Counted from the first letter of the stretch, positions 9,241 to 18,467 are shown. The stretch: 64,000 nucleotides of DNA from an uncultured Alistipes sp. (GCA_900550925.1 URTU01000002.1:1-64000); one strand, 5' to 3'. The notes: a model not told the origin generated them from the letters alone. Made by a program: numbers and translations.

Positions 9241-11394
9241 ATGAAAAACTATTCAACAAAAGAGATCAAGAACGTTGTTCTCATCGGGGCATCCGGCTCC
9301 GGGAAAACCACCCTCGCCGAGGCTATGGCCTATGAAGGCAAGGTTATCGACCGCCGCGGAACCATCGAGGGTGAAAATACCATTTCTGACAATACAGATA
9401 TCGAACACGAATATAAACGGTCGATCTATTCGACCATCCTCTTCTCGGAGTTCATGGGGCGCAAGCTCAACATCATCGATACCCCGGGATCGGACGACTT
9501 CTGCGGAAGCCTCTTCTCGGCCTTCAAGGTCGCCGACGTCGGACTGATGGTCATCAATGCCACCGAAGGCTTCGAGGCCGGCACCGAAATCCAGGCCCGC
9601 TATGCCGCCCAGCTTCACAAACCGGTCATCGCAATAGTAAACAAACTCGATGCCGAAACCGCAAACTGGGAGGATACGCTCGAAAGCATCTCGGCATCCT
9701 CGCGCGTAAAACCGGTCATCGTACAGTATCCCATCAACCCGGGACCGTCGTTCAATGCATTCATCGACGTGCTCATGATGAAGATGTACCGCTTCAAGGA
9801 CGAGAACGGAACACGCGAAGAACTCGATATTCCCGCCGAGGAGATGGAACGCGCAACGCACCTCAACCAGATCCTCGTAGAGGCCGCCGCCGAAAACGAC
9901 GAGGCCCTCATGGAGCTCTATTTCGACAAGGGTATCCTGACGCAGGACGAGATCCGCAGCGGTCTGAAACTGGGTGTCGCAAAACGAGACTGCATGCCCA
10001 TCTTCTGCGCTTCGGCAAAACGCGACATCGGCTCGAAACGTATCATGGAGTTCATCATCAACGTCGCTCCGGGCCCCTCTACCGCACCCAAGTTCCTCGC
10101 TACCGACGGAACCGAAATCGAGGCTGACGAGAACGGCCCCTGCGCACTCTTCATCTTCAAGAGCCAGATGGAGCAGCACCTTGGCGAAATCAGCTACTTC
10201 CGCGTGATCCGCGGTAAGGTTACCGAAGGTCTCGAACTGGTCAACAGCCGCACCGGAAACAAGGAGAAGATCTCGCAGCTGTTCGCCGTTGCCGGCAAGA
10301 ACCGAATCAAGGTGACCGAACTCGCCGCCGGAGATATCGGCTGCACGGTGAAACTGAAGGGTACCCGCACCAACGACACTCTGGCACTGCCGACGGCACC
10401 AGTCGAGATCGAACCGATCGTATTCCCCGAACCGCGTTACCGTGCCGCCGTCAAGGCTGTCAAGAGCGGCGAGGACGAGAAGCTCGGCGAACTGCTCAAC
10501 AAGGCCAAATACGAAGACCCGACAATCCTTGTCGAATACTCCAAGGAGTTGAAGCAAACCATCATACAGGGACAGGGCGAACTCCATCTCAACATCCTGA
10601 AGAGCCGTCTTGCAAACGAAAACAAGATGGAGATCGAATATTCGGCGCCGCGCATCCCCTATCGTGAGACCATCACGAAGGTTGCCCAGGCCGATTACCG
10701 CCACAAGAAGCAGTCGGGTGGAGCAGGCCAGTTCGGCGAGGTGCACATGGTCATCGAGCCATACTACGAAGGCATGCCCGAGCCGACCAAGTACAAGGTT
10801 CCCGGCAAGGAGATCACAGTCAACGTCAAGGGCAAGGAGGAGTACGACCTCGACTGGGGCGGCAAACTCCAGTACTACAACTCGATTGTTGGCGGCGCCA
10901 TCGACGCTCGTTTCATGCCGGCGATCCTCAAGGGTATCATGGAGAAGATGACCGAAGGCCCGCTGACCGGTTCGTATGCCCGCGACATCCGCGTGGTGAT
11001 CTACGACGGAAAGATGCATCCGGTGGATTCGAACGAAATCTCGTTCAAACTCGCCGCCCGCAATGCATTCAAGGAGGCATTCCGCAATGCCGGCCCGAAG
11101 ATCATGGAGCCGATCTACAGCGTCGAGGTACTCGTACCGAGCGACCGGATGGGCGACGTGATGAGCGACCTGCAGAACCGCCGCGCAATTATCGAGGGCA
11201 TGTCGTCGGAACACGGCCTGGACCGTCTGAATGCACGTGTGCCGCTGGCCGAGATGTACCGTTATTCGACCACGCTCTCGTCGCTGACCAACGGCCGCGC
11301 CACCTACACGATGCGTTTCGCGTCGTACGAGCAGGTTCCGGCCGACGTCCAGGACAAACTGCTCAAGGCTTACGTCGACCAGGACGAAGATTAG
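9241..11394 (+). CDS. fusA2: EF-G paralogue lacking GTPase catalytic residues (EF-G2-like)
   Basis: 717 residues with the domain order of EF-G, including domain IV and the C-terminal RNA-binding end. The G1 loop is GASGSGKTT (residues 16-24) and G4 is NKLD (134-137). Two catalytic features are missing. The G3 motif DTPGHVDF is DTPGSDDF (80-87), so the catalytic His is Ser84. The switch I RGIT motif is replaced by KRSIYST, so the Mg-binding Thr is gone. An EF-G paralogue without GTPase activity (EF-G2) is known in Bacteroides and supports translation under carbon limitation; I assign this protein to that type. Genuine EF-G is at the left edge of the window. It is a single-gene unit with its own promoter and terminator. 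Confidence 0.9.
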   Translation: MKNYSTKEIKNVVLIGASGSGKTTLAEAMAYEGKVIDRRGTIEGENTISDNTDIEHEYKRSIYSTILFSEFMGRKLNIIDTPGSDDFCGSLFSAFKVADVGLMVINATEGFEAGTEIQARYAAQLHKPVIAIVNKLDAETANWEDTLESISASSRVKPVIVQYPINPGPSFNAFIDVLMMKMYRFKDENGTREELDIPAEEMERATHLNQILVEAAAENDEALMELYFDKGILTQDEIRSGLKLGVAKRDCMPIFCASAKRDIGSKRIMEFIINVAPGPSTAPKFLATDGTEIEADENGPCALFIFKSQMEQHLGEISYFRVIRGKVTEGLELVNSRTGNKEKISQLFAVAGKNRIKVTELAAGDIGCTVKLKGTRTNDTLALPTAPVEIEPIVFPEPRYRAAVKAVKSGEDEKLGELLNKAKYEDPTILVEYSKELKQTIIQGQGELHLNILKSRLANENKMEIEYSAPRIPYRETITKVAQADYRHKKQSGGAGQFGEVHMVIEPYYEGMPEPTKYKVPGKEITVNVKGKEEYDLDWGGKLQYYNSIVGGAIDARFMPAILKGIMEKMTEGPLTGSYARDIRVVIYDGKMHPVDSNEISFKLAARNAFKEAFRNAGPKIMEPIYSVEVLVPSDRMGDVMSDLQNRRAIIEGMSSEHGLDRLNARVPLAEMYRYSTTLSSLTNGRATYTMRFASYEQVPADVQDKLLKAYVDQDED

Positions 11395-11418
11395 TCTTCC
11401 GCAGCAAGCGCCAACAAA

Positions 11419-11451
11419 TACGGCCGCCATGCACGATGCATGGCGGCCGTA
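11419..11451 (+). terminator. Terminator hairpin after the EF-G paralogue
   Basis: TACGGCCGCCATGCA (11419-11433) and its exact complement (11437-11451) form a 15-bp stem with a 3-base loop, followed by ATGTTTTC. It starts 25 bases past the stop and could also serve the converging methyltransferase gene. Confidence 0.75.
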
Positions 11452-11495
11452 ATGTTTTCACAACACCCATCACTCAGTCAGTGACGGCAAACGGC

Positions 11496-12269
11496 TCAGG
11501 GTTTCCGCACTATATAGAGATGGTCGACCGGCAGGGCATAGAGCCGGCGCTCCTCTTCGGTAAACCGGGCCGCATAATCAATATCCTCAACCTCGAATCC
11601 GGCCTCACGCAGACGGTCGGCATAATCGGTCCCGTAGACACGGCGATGGTCGTACTGTCCGAAGATCGCGGTCCGTTCGCGGGGATCGGTGATCGAATCA
11701 TCCTCGAAGGTTGTCGTACGCGACAGGTCCACGGGCGAGAGCATCACTCCCCAACCGCCATGGCGCATGATCCGGAACATTTCGCGCATCGCCAGCCGGT
11801 CATCCTCGACATGTTCGAGAATATGGTTGCAGAAGATCACGTCGAACGACCCGTCGGCCAGCGGTATATCCTGAATATCGAAATGCAGGTCGGCCAGCGG
11901 ACTCTCCAGGTCGGCCGTAACGTAGTTCTCCCCGCAGCCCTTGTACAGTCGGCGCAGATGGCGCATCAGACACACCTCGGGCGCCACGTGCAGCAGTTTC
12001 GGACGCGTTTCGAACAGATCGCTCTCGCGCTGGAGCCACAGCCACAGCAACCGGTGACGTTCGAGCGACAGACAGTTGGGGCAGAGGGCATCGGTCCGCG
12101 AGGTGACATACCCGTATGGCAGGAACCTTCGGCGCACCGTCCCGCAGATCGGACACCGGCGGCCGCGACCCAGATAGAACAGTCCGAGAATCGGCACCGC
12201 CCACCCGGCCATCCGCTGCAGCAGGCTCCGCGGGAACAGGTTCAGGAAGAAGCGTATCAATCGTTTCAT
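11496..12269 (-). CDS. SAM-dependent methyltransferase with N-terminal zinc-ribbon
   Basis: 257 residues. Residues 1-33 are hydrophobic and basic. Next comes a four-cysteine ribbon (CPICG, then CPNC with SLERHR). A class I methyltransferase fold follows, with LLHVAPE as the strand 1 region, VTADLESPLADLHFDIQDIPLADGSFD and FCNHILEHVEDD as a type-11 motif. The substrate is unknown; similar proteins sit near glycan or lipid genes in related bacteria. The start at 12269 overlaps the xseB stop by 4 bases (ATGA), so it is probably translated with xseAB. Confidence 0.8.
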   Translation of the reverse strand: MKRLIRFFLNLFPRSLLQRMAGWAVPILGLFYLGRGRRCPICGTVRRRFLPYGYVTSRTDALCPNCLSLERHRLLWLWLQRESDLFETRPKLLHVAPEVCLMRHLRRLYKGCGENYVTADLESPLADLHFDIQDIPLADGSFDVIFCNHILEHVEDDRLAMREMFRIMRHGGWGVMLSPVDLSRTTTFEDDSITDPRERTAIFGQYDHRRVYGTDYADRLREAGFEVEDIDYAARFTEEERRLYALPVDHLYIVRKP

Positions 12270-12481
12270 GCCTTCTCCTCCTCATCCGCAAGCACCTCCG
12301 CAACATCCTTCTCCGCCTTGTACAGGCGTTTTTTGCACTGCGCGATAAGTTCGGCCGCGCGTTTCACCTCCGCCGCCAGTGCATCGACATCCATCTGCCG
12401 CGAATCCATCTTCGCAAGGATGCGTTCAACCTCCTCGATAGCCTCCGTATAGGAGAGTTTCTGACTACTTGTCTTTGCCAT
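12266..12481 (-). CDS. xseB: Exodeoxyribonuclease VII small subunit
   Basis: 71 residues. The pattern LSYTEAIEEVERILAKMDSRQ followed by DVDALAAEVKRAAELI is the XseB helical hairpin. It overlaps xseA by 17 bases, the usual tight arrangement, and binds XseA to form the single-strand exonuclease that chews DNA from both ends. Confidence 0.93.
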   Translation of the reverse strand: MAKTSSQKLSYTEAIEEVERILAKMDSRQMDVDALAAEVKRAAELIAQCKKRLYKAEKDVAEVLADEEEKA

Positions 12482-13781
12482 TATCCGTAATTTTTGCTTT
12501 CATTCCACCTTTTGCCACACGTATCTCAACCGTCGACCCACACGGCACCTGATCCGGAGCCGTAACCGCCGTCCCGCAATAGCTCACAACCGCAAACCCG
12601 CGGTCCAGAATCCGCTGCGGATCATAACTCCCGACCAGCCGCTGCATGTTTCCGAGCCGCTCGCGCTCCCCGGCCAGCAACAAGGACGAATATTTCGGCA
12701 ATGCCGCCCCGGCATCCGACACACGTTTCCGTTCGGCAGAGAGCAGCGCCGAAGCACCCCGCCGCAGATCGGCAGACAATCTCTCGAACCTCATTTCAAA
12801 CCACTTCGTCACCGAAACGGCATGCGTCGCAAGCATCATCCCGACCCGTTCGACACGTTTCCTCTCGGTCTGCAAAACATCTCCGACAACTCTCTCAAGC
12901 GACTCCTGCAAATGATCCAGCCGAGCATCAGCCTCGGCGAAACGCTCCACGATCCAGGCCGCCACGGCAGTCGGGGTTTTCAATTCGAGGGCGGCGACCA
13001 TATCCGCCACGCTCTCGTCCTTGTCATGCCCGATACCGGTAACGACCGGCAGCGGGAACTGCGCCAGATGCGCACACAGACGGTATGAATTGAAACACGA
13101 GAGGTCGCTTTGCGAACCGCCGCCGCGGATCACCACCACAAGGTCGAACCGCTCCTGCACGGCGGCCACACGCTCCAGCGCATCGACAATCGAATCCTCA
13201 GCCCCGTGCCCCTGCATGAAGGCGTCGAACAATTCGGTCTCGATGCGGTATGGACTCCGCAGCAACTCCTTGCAGAAGTCGCGGTAACCGGCCGCCGTAG
13301 CGCTCGAAATAACCGCCACGCGTTGCGGCAGCGGCGGCAGCCCCAGTTCGCGGTTCATATCCCAGACGCCGTCGGCCCGCAACTGTTCGATCGTCCGGAG
13401 GCGTTGCTGGGCGATATCGCCCAGCGTATAGGTCGGGTCGACATCCTGCACCTGCAGTGAAAAGCCATACAGTTCGTGATACGAAACAACCACCTTCAGC
13501 AACACCTTCAGCCCCACCCCCAACGGCTGGCCTGTCGTGGCCGTGAAATAGGCATCTATGCGGCCGTACAGCGACCTCCATATCACGGCCGACGCCCGGG
13601 CCCGCGGCACCCCGTTATCACCGCCCTTCTCGACCAGCTCCAGGTAGCAGTGCCCCGAATAGTTGACCTTCAGTTCGGCAATCTCGGCCGCAACCCACAC
13701 CGGCAGCGGGAAATCCGCCTCCAGCCGCGCCTTCACCGACCGCTGCAGTTCCGAGAGTGAGAGATGTTTCGTTGAATCCAT
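12465..13781 (-). CDS. xseA: Exodeoxyribonuclease VII large subunit
   Basis: 438 residues. An N-terminal OB-fold (LSLSELQRSVKARLEADFPLPVWVAAEI) binds single-stranded DNA, followed by the nuclease core with VISSATAAGYRDF, VVVIRGGGSQSDLSCFN, PVVTGIGHDKDESVADMVA and TPTAVAAWIVE. The coiled C-terminal region binds XseB. The length and motifs are standard. A TACCTTTG box at 13807-13814 (minus strand) lies 26 bases upstream of the ATG and is its likely promoter. Confidence 0.95.
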   Translation of the reverse strand: MDSTKHLSLSELQRSVKARLEADFPLPVWVAAEIAELKVNYSGHCYLELVEKGGDNGVPRARASAVIWRSLYGRIDAYFTATTGQPLGVGLKVLLKVVVSYHELYGFSLQVQDVDPTYTLGDIAQQRLRTIEQLRADGVWDMNRELGLPPLPQRVAVISSATAAGYRDFCKELLRSPYRIETELFDAFMQGHGAEDSIVDALERVAAVQERFDLVVVIRGGGSQSDLSCFNSYRLCAHLAQFPLPVVTGIGHDKDESVADMVAALELKTPTAVAAWIVERFAEADARLDHLQESLERVVGDVLQTERKRVERVGMMLATHAVSVTKWFEMRFERLSADLRRGASALLSAERKRVSDAGAALPKYSSLLLAGERERLGNMQRLVGSYDPQRILDRGFAVVSYCGTAVTAPDQVPCGSTVEIRVAKGGMKAKITDNGKDK

Positions 13782-13806
13782 CGATACGCCGTATCAATAC
13801 GAATAA

Positions 13807-13814
13807 CAAAGGTA
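13807..13814 (-). promoter_or_regulatory. -7 element (TACCTTTG) upstream of xseA
   Basis: Exact match to TAnnTTTG on the minus strand, 26 bases from the xseA ATG. No clear TTG is seen 20 bases upstream. Confidence 0.5.
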
Positions 13815-13920
13815 TGAAAAATTTTCGGATCGCCATGCCTTTTCCCGCTGCCGCCCGACGCTCCCGACCTCCGCTGCCGCCGTGGCACTCAAAAAACAGT
13901 CGTCCCGACGGCTCGGCATA

Positions 13921-13951
13921 TTGAATTTTTACGACGATTTGCGTATCTTTG
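13921..13951 (+). promoter_or_regulatory. Promoter of prfA
   Basis: TTG (13921-13923), a 20-base spacer, then TATCTTTG (13944-13951): a full match to the Bacteroidota promoter pattern, ending 31 bases before the prfA ATG. Confidence 0.75.
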
Positions 13952-13982
13952 CGCCAAAGAAAAGCAAGAGAGTAAGTTTTTT

Positions 13983-15068
13983 ATGGCAGACAACACGATA
14001 TTGGCCCGCCTCGACGGTCTGAAACTAAAATACGAGGAGATGGGCCAACAGATGACCGATCCGGAAGTGATCGCCGATGTCAAACGCTTCATCCAGCTCA
14101 ACAAGGAGTACAAGGAGCTCGAACCGATCATCGAAACCAGCGAACGCTACCGTACGGCACTGGCAAACCTTCAGGAGGCCAAGGATGTGCTGGCCAACGA
14201 GAAGGATGAGGAGTTCCGCGAAATGGCCCGCGCCGAGGTGGCCGAACTCGAACCTCAAATAGCCCTGCTCGAGGAGCAGATCAAACTGTTGCTGATCCCG
14301 AAGGACCCGCAGGACGAGAAGAATGCCATCGTCGAGATCCGCGGCGGTACGGGCGGCGACGAAGCGGCACTCTTTGCAGGCGACCTGCTTCGCATGTACA
14401 CCAAATATATCGAGAGCCGCGGCTGGAAGTACGAGATCAACTCCTTCAGCGAGGGCGCAGCAGGCGGTTACAAGGAGGTGGTGATGAAGGTCACGGGCAG
14501 CGGCGTCTACGGAACCCTGAAATACGAATCGGGTGTCCACCGCGTGCAGCGTGTGCCCCAGACCGAAACCCAGGGCCGTGTACACACCTCGGCAGCATCG
14601 GTTGCCGTGCTGCCCGAAGCCGAAGAGTTCGATGTCGAGATCTCGATGAACGACATCCGCAAGGATATCTTCTGCGCATCGGGTCCGGGAGGACAGTCGG
14701 TCAACACGACATACTCGGCTATCCGACTGACCCACATCCCGACAGGTATCGTCGTGCAGTGCCAGGACCAGAAATCGCAGCTCAAGAACTTCGACAAGGC
14801 TCTCGAGGAGTTGCGTACGCGCGTCTTCAACCTCGAATACTCGAAATATCTCGACGAGATCGCCTCGAAGCGTAAAACGATGGTCTCGACCGGAGACCGT
14901 TCGGCCAAGATCCGCACCTACAACTATCCGCAGGGCCGCATCACCGACCACCGCATAAACTATACGGTCTACAATCTGGCGGCCTTCATGGATGGCGACA
15001 TACAGGATGTAATCGACCATCTGATCGTGGCCGAGAACGCCGAGCGCCTGAAGGAGAGCGAACTGTAA
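13983..15068 (+). CDS. prfA: Peptide chain release factor 1
   Basis: 361 residues, normal for RF1. The GGQ motif that triggers peptidyl-tRNA hydrolysis is in ASGPGGQSVNTTYSAIRLTH near residue 233. The stop-codon recognition region reads RVPQTETQGRVHTSAASVAV; the PxT tripeptide there is typical of RF1, so the factor should read UAA and UAG. It is a single-gene unit with its own promoter. Confidence 0.96.
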   Translation: MADNTILARLDGLKLKYEEMGQQMTDPEVIADVKRFIQLNKEYKELEPIIETSERYRTALANLQEAKDVLANEKDEEFREMARAEVAELEPQIALLEEQIKLLLIPKDPQDEKNAIVEIRGGTGGDEAALFAGDLLRMYTKYIESRGWKYEINSFSEGAAGGYKEVVMKVTGSGVYGTLKYESGVHRVQRVPQTETQGRVHTSAASVAVLPEAEEFDVEISMNDIRKDIFCASGPGGQSVNTTYSAIRLTHIPTGIVVQCQDQKSQLKNFDKALEELRTRVFNLEYSKYLDEIASKRKTMVSTGDRSAKIRTYNYPQGRITDHRINYTVYNLAAFMDGDIQDVIDHLIVAENAERLKESEL

Positions 15069-15461
15069 TTATATCCGGCACGCCTCGGACCGAGGGCTGT
15101 ATAGACATAACACGTCTGAGCGGTTGCGAGGCCGGGCTCCTGCATCCGGCCAACAATAAGCAGTTGAACCGGACCGGCCGGTTCTCGTACAGAAAACGCC
15201 GGGAACGTGCATGGACCAAAAGCCAAGCCGTTATAACGTGCAGCAACCTCCGTATGCAGGCATGACCGGCTGCCAGGTTACATTCACCGGCTGCAAAATC
15301 GCATCAACAGGCCGCAAGACAATAAAAACAACATCCGCCGGCACCATCCGTAATTACGGGACTGGTACCGGCGGATCTTTTTCAATATATGGTCAGGTCT
15401 ACATTGGTGGCACAACCATATTCAGAATTAGTCTCAGAAAGGTTTGGAGTAACCTGCGACT
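15069..15461. other. Convergent intergenic region after prfA
   Basis: About 390 bases. No gene is supported. The only clear structure is the bidirectional terminator at 15333-15376. The segment 15070-15320 is GC-rich and looks like decayed or non-coding sequence. Confidence 0.5.
15333..15376. terminator. Bidirectional terminator between prfA and the glycosidase-like gene
   Basis: ATCCGCCGG-C-ACCA pairs with TGGT-A-CCGGCGGAT, with a nested CCGTAATTACGG stem inside. T-rich tails follow on both sides (CTTTTTC on plus, GTTGTTTTTATTG on minus), so it can stop transcription from both converging genes. Confidence 0.75.
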
Positions 15462-16634
15462 CTACTGTTTTACTTCGAGTTCACCCTTTTTGAAGCGCTC
15501 TATCGCCGCGGCAAAGGCATCCCAATAGCCATCGGTCTGCTCCATGGTATTCATCGAGAAGAAACATATCCCGTCCGAACCGCCCGCAACGGCATAACCG
15601 ATCAGCTGGTCGATATTATCCTTGGGCACATGGCCGACAAAAAGCCCCGAGCAGAGCTTGCCCTTGCAACCGTTGGCTGCCATCTCCTCGACACCCTCTC
15701 GCGTAGCGGTCTCGACCCACGGATCATCGTAATTATAGAACTTGTGGTAGATCATCGGGAAGAGCACGTCGGCCTCGACAAACCGGCTCCAATCCTGACG
15801 CACCAGTTTACGCGACTCGGCCGGCGAAGCGAATACCGCTGCCGTCGCCATCTTGCCATGTTTATGGATTTCGTCGCAAAGGGCATTGGTCAGGTCGACC
15901 ACGGCATCCCACCGGAACTGCATCCACTCCTCGCACGAGGTCGGATCCTCCAGCGTCATGGGATCGGCTCCGCCCTGAGCCATGAACTTCTCGCGGCAGG
16001 TCTCGCAGTAGCAGTGGTCCCACTGCGGATATACGCGATCCTGCACCACGCCGCGCGATTCATGCAAACCATACGGCAATATGGCATCCGGATAACGTAT
16101 GAAATCGAGATGCACGCCAGCAACACCATCGACATCAGCCAGTTCGGCCACACACGCCTTCAGATACTCCGTAACCTCGGGGTGCGACGGGCAGAGCCAA
16201 CGGTAGTGCTCACGGTTGTAAAGCTTGATATCGAGGCACGAATTGCCTTCGGCATTGACCTGATACCAGTCGGGGTGCATCTTGCGCAGGTTCTTTTCGC
16301 AACGGTTGAGAGTCCAGATCCAGGCATGCAGTTCGATCCCGTAGCGCTCTGCATACGGAACCGCCCTTTTCAATATCTCGAGTGCTTCACGGTCGGTCAG
16401 ATCGGTCTCGTCGGCCCCGACCTTCGGATAGCCGCCATGAACCTGCAACAGTATGGCATCGATACCCACCTGCCGGGCCTTGCTGAAGTAGTAATCCCAA
16501 TCCTCGTCGCTCATATCGAGCGAGCCGGCCAGCCATGCCCAGACCTTGGGTTCAGGAACCTTCTCCGGAGCGCTGCATCCTCCCGAAAAAACAGCCATAC
16601 CGGCCGTTGCACATAGCATAAACAACTGTTTCAT
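15462..16634 (-). CDS. Glycosyl-hydrolase-like (GHL10-type) lipoprotein
   Basis: 390 residues. The signal peptide ends in lipobox FSGGC with Cys20, so it should be a lipoprotein. The rest resembles the TIM-barrel glycosidase-like family GHL10/COG1649: VWAWLAGSLDMS, ILLQVHGGYPKV, ELHAWIWTLNRCEKNL, GVHLDFIRYPDAI and FPMIYHKFYNYDDPWV. The Asp in LDFIRYP fits a barrel-end acidic residue. A polysaccharide or peptidoglycan-like substrate is likely but unproven. The CBM9-type protein gene lies 12 bases upstream in the same direction, so the two probably act together outside the cell. Confidence 0.75.
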   Translation of the reverse strand: MKQLFMLCATAGMAVFSGGCSAPEKVPEPKVWAWLAGSLDMSDEDWDYYFSKARQVGIDAILLQVHGGYPKVGADETDLTDREALEILKRAVPYAERYGIELHAWIWTLNRCEKNLRKMHPDWYQVNAEGNSCLDIKLYNREHYRWLCPSHPEVTEYLKACVAELADVDGVAGVHLDFIRYPDAILPYGLHESRGVVQDRVYPQWDHCYCETCREKFMAQGGADPMTLEDPTSCEEWMQFRWDAVVDLTNALCDEIHKHGKMATAAVFASPAESRKLVRQDWSRFVEADVLFPMIYHKFYNYDDPWVETATREGVEEMAANGCKGKLCSGLFVGHVPKDNIDQLIGYAVAGGSDGICFFSMNTMEQTDGYWDAFAAAIERFKKGELEVKQ

Positions 16635-16646
16635 AAGATATCTTGT

Positions 16647-17327
16647 TTAAAAATCGACCAAAACAGCCATGCCTTGCGAGGCAGGAATATGGAAATCGGG
16701 CCTTGACGTGCCGGCCTTGATCCACGAATACCATCCGAACGGTTTTCCGGCACCGATGCGGTCACCGCGGAAAATACCCAACCGCATATGGCCGTCCGGC
16801 GACAGGATTCCGAGGGATTCGAGTTCCGACAGCTCTACGGAGCCTTCGATACTGTATCCGCGGCCGGTCACCTGCGACCCGTACTCCAGGGTTCCGAAAT
16901 TCCACGATTCGTCACAATGGCGGTAGTATCGCCCCGAATAGTCCAGTACGTTATACGGAGACATTTCGGCAGAATAGTAGCGGGACATCTTCTCATCGAC
17001 ACTGAAAAACAACTCGGCCCGATCCAGCCCGCCGACCTCCTTTTCGTTGTCGGCCGGAGTTATGTGCAGGGTCGTATCGCACACCTCAAACCGAAAATAC
17101 AGCCTCTCATCATCGTATCCAAGCCATACGCGGGTGCTGTCTGCGCTCTTCCCGTCACGTGCATCGCTCAGCCCATCCAGAAGAGGGCGTTCGGGCCACG
17201 CTACCGCCCGGGAACCGGCCGCCGCATCCACCTTCGGAATCCGCAGGCACACCGGACACTCCGGTTCCTGAGCCGCTACACCGACTGCGACGAACAGCAT
17301 CGCAAGCAGTATGGCTGTCAGCTTCAT
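16647..17327 (-). CDS. Secreted carbohydrate-binding protein (CBM9-like)
   Basis: 226 residues with a signal peptide (MKLTAILLAMLFVAVGVAAQ). The body follows the CBM9/DOMON-like pattern found in secreted sugar-binding modules: a target-strand region VWLGYDDERLYFRFEVCDTTLH, RAELFFSVDE, SRYYSAEMSPYNVL, YSIEGSVELSELESLGI and FGWYSWIKAGTSRPDFHIP. No catalytic domain is attached. It overlaps the preceding small membrane protein gene by 4 bases and is followed by the GHL10-like gene, suggesting a three-gene operon for an extracytoplasmic glycan. Confidence 0.72.
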   Translation of the reverse strand: MKLTAILLAMLFVAVGVAAQEPECPVCLRIPKVDAAAGSRAVAWPERPLLDGLSDARDGKSADSTRVWLGYDDERLYFRFEVCDTTLHITPADNEKEVGGLDRAELFFSVDEKMSRYYSAEMSPYNVLDYSGRYYRHCDESWNFGTLEYGSQVTGRGYSIEGSVELSELESLGILSPDGHMRLGIFRGDRIGAGKPFGWYSWIKAGTSRPDFHIPASQGMAVLVDF

Positions 17328-17515
17328 TTCCGTCCATTAATAAGCCACAACGCACCGCGGACAGCCGCTATCAGCCCCAGCAGCACAATGAACCACATTT
17401 CACGATGAATGGCTGGCGAATTGTTCTGCTTCATGACGACGATGCCGCCGACAATTGCTACAATACCCAATACTACCATCAGCCACTCCACTATTTTTTC
17501 CTTGCGATTTGCCAT
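17324..17515 (-). CDS. Small two-helix membrane protein
   Basis: 63 residues from the start MANRKEKIVEWL, with two hydrophobic helices (VVLGIVAIVGGIVVM and MWFIVLLGLIAAVRGALWL) separated by a short polar loop. The frame is open to 17572, but a good promoter overlaps that extension, so the start at 17515 is preferred. Function unknown. It is the first gene of the unit that includes the CBM9-like and GHL10-like genes. Confidence 0.65.
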   Translation of the reverse strand: MANRKEKIVEWLMVVLGIVAIVGGIVVMKQNNSPAIHREMWFIVLLGLIAAVRGALWLINGRK

Positions 17516-17541
17516 AATATGTTCAACTATACAACCTCTGA

Positions 17542-17572
17542 CAAATATAAGCTCTTTTGTCCGATCGGCCAA
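17542..17572 (-). promoter_or_regulatory. Promoter of the small membrane protein / CBM9 / GHL10 unit
   Basis: On the minus strand TTG (17572-17570), a 20-base spacer and TATATTTG (17549-17542) match the consensus exactly. Transcription would begin near 17536, just before the ATG at 17515. Confidence 0.72.
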
Positions 17573-17615
17573 CTTTTTCGCTCACCTCTTCGACGCAAAA
17601 CATCCACAAAACAAC

Positions 17616-17657
17616 AAAAAACGGCGGAAAGCTGCTCCCTTTCGGAGGCTCTCCGCC
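17616..17657 (-). terminator. Terminator after rnhB
   Basis: On the minus strand GGCGGA at 17657-17652 pairs with TCCGCC at 17628-17623, with inner GC-rich pairing, and is followed by a run of six T (17621-17616). It lies about 200 bases downstream of the rnhB stop; the stretch between is C-rich and featureless. Confidence 0.6.
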
Positions 17658-17861
17658 AGTTTTGCTTTCATTTCGCATATCAAGTGTTCCGACCGCTCCG
17701 ACCCGTCATTTCGCAACTCCAACTTTCCCCCATCTCCGTCATCACGCGACACACTCTCTCCGCCTGACACCCACCCTCATCACGTGACAATCTATCCGCC
17801 AGACACACTCTCCGCCCGTCTCACACCGCCGTTTCTGCCCGCTCACCCGTCGCGGGACTCA

Positions 17862-18467
17862 TCAACCGCCGATGAACAGGTCCAGCTGTCCGGCCGTATG
17901 GTTGAACGACAATCGGTGATAAGGGGTCAGCCCATATTCCAGAATCGCCGCACAATGCTCGCGAGTCGGATATCCCTTGTTCCGCCGCCATCCGTACTGC
18001 GGGTACTCGGCATCAAGCCGCAGCATGTACTCGTCACGATGCGTCTTTGCCAAAACCGATGCCGCCGCAATATCGGCATATTTTCCGTCACCCTTCACCA
18101 CGCAGACATACGGCAACTCAAGCCGCGAACGGAAACGATTGCCATCGATGGCCAGAAACTCAGGCCTCCGGCCAAGCCCCTCAACCGCAAGTGTCATCCC
18201 CTCCATCGAGGCGTTCAGGATGTTGATACGGTCAATTTCACCGGCCGAGATCTCAGCCACGCTCCACGCTACGGCTTCGCGTTCGATGATCCCGCGCAAC
18301 AACTCGCGGTTACGCTCGCTCATCTGTTTCGAATCGTTCAGCAGCGGATGGTGAAAGTCCCGCGGAAGGATTACCGCCGCCGCAAAGACCGCTCCGGCCA
18401 GACATCCGCGGCCCGCTTCATCGCATCCAGCTTCGAGCAATTCGTATTGATAGCATGTTTCGAGCAT
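17862..18467 (-). CDS. rnhB: Ribonuclease HII
   Basis: 201 residues. The catalytic motif AGCDEAGRGCLAG is present near residue 15, with further acidic residues in LNDSKQMSERNR and FLAIDGNRF, and the late DAEYPQYGWRRNKGYPT segment typical of RNase HII. It nicks RNA-DNA hybrids and removes misincorporated ribonucleotides. It lies on the same strand as pth with a 150-base gap that shows no gene. Confidence 0.95.
   Translation of the reverse strand: MLETCYQYELLEAGCDEAGRGCLAGAVFAAAVILPRDFHHPLLNDSKQMSERNRELLRGIIEREAVAWSVAEISAGEIDRINILNASMEGMTLAVEGLGRRPEFLAIDGNRFRSRLELPYVCVVKGDGKYADIAAASVLAKTHRDEYMLRLDAEYPQYGWRRNKGYPTREHCAAILEYGLTPYHRLSFNHTAGQLDLFIGG

Noticed and set aside
9253..11430. A 725-codon open frame on the minus strand, antisense to the EF-G paralogue
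   Set aside because: It mirrors the coding frame of a GC-biased real gene, has no family signature, and lies opposite a gene with perfect EF-G architecture.
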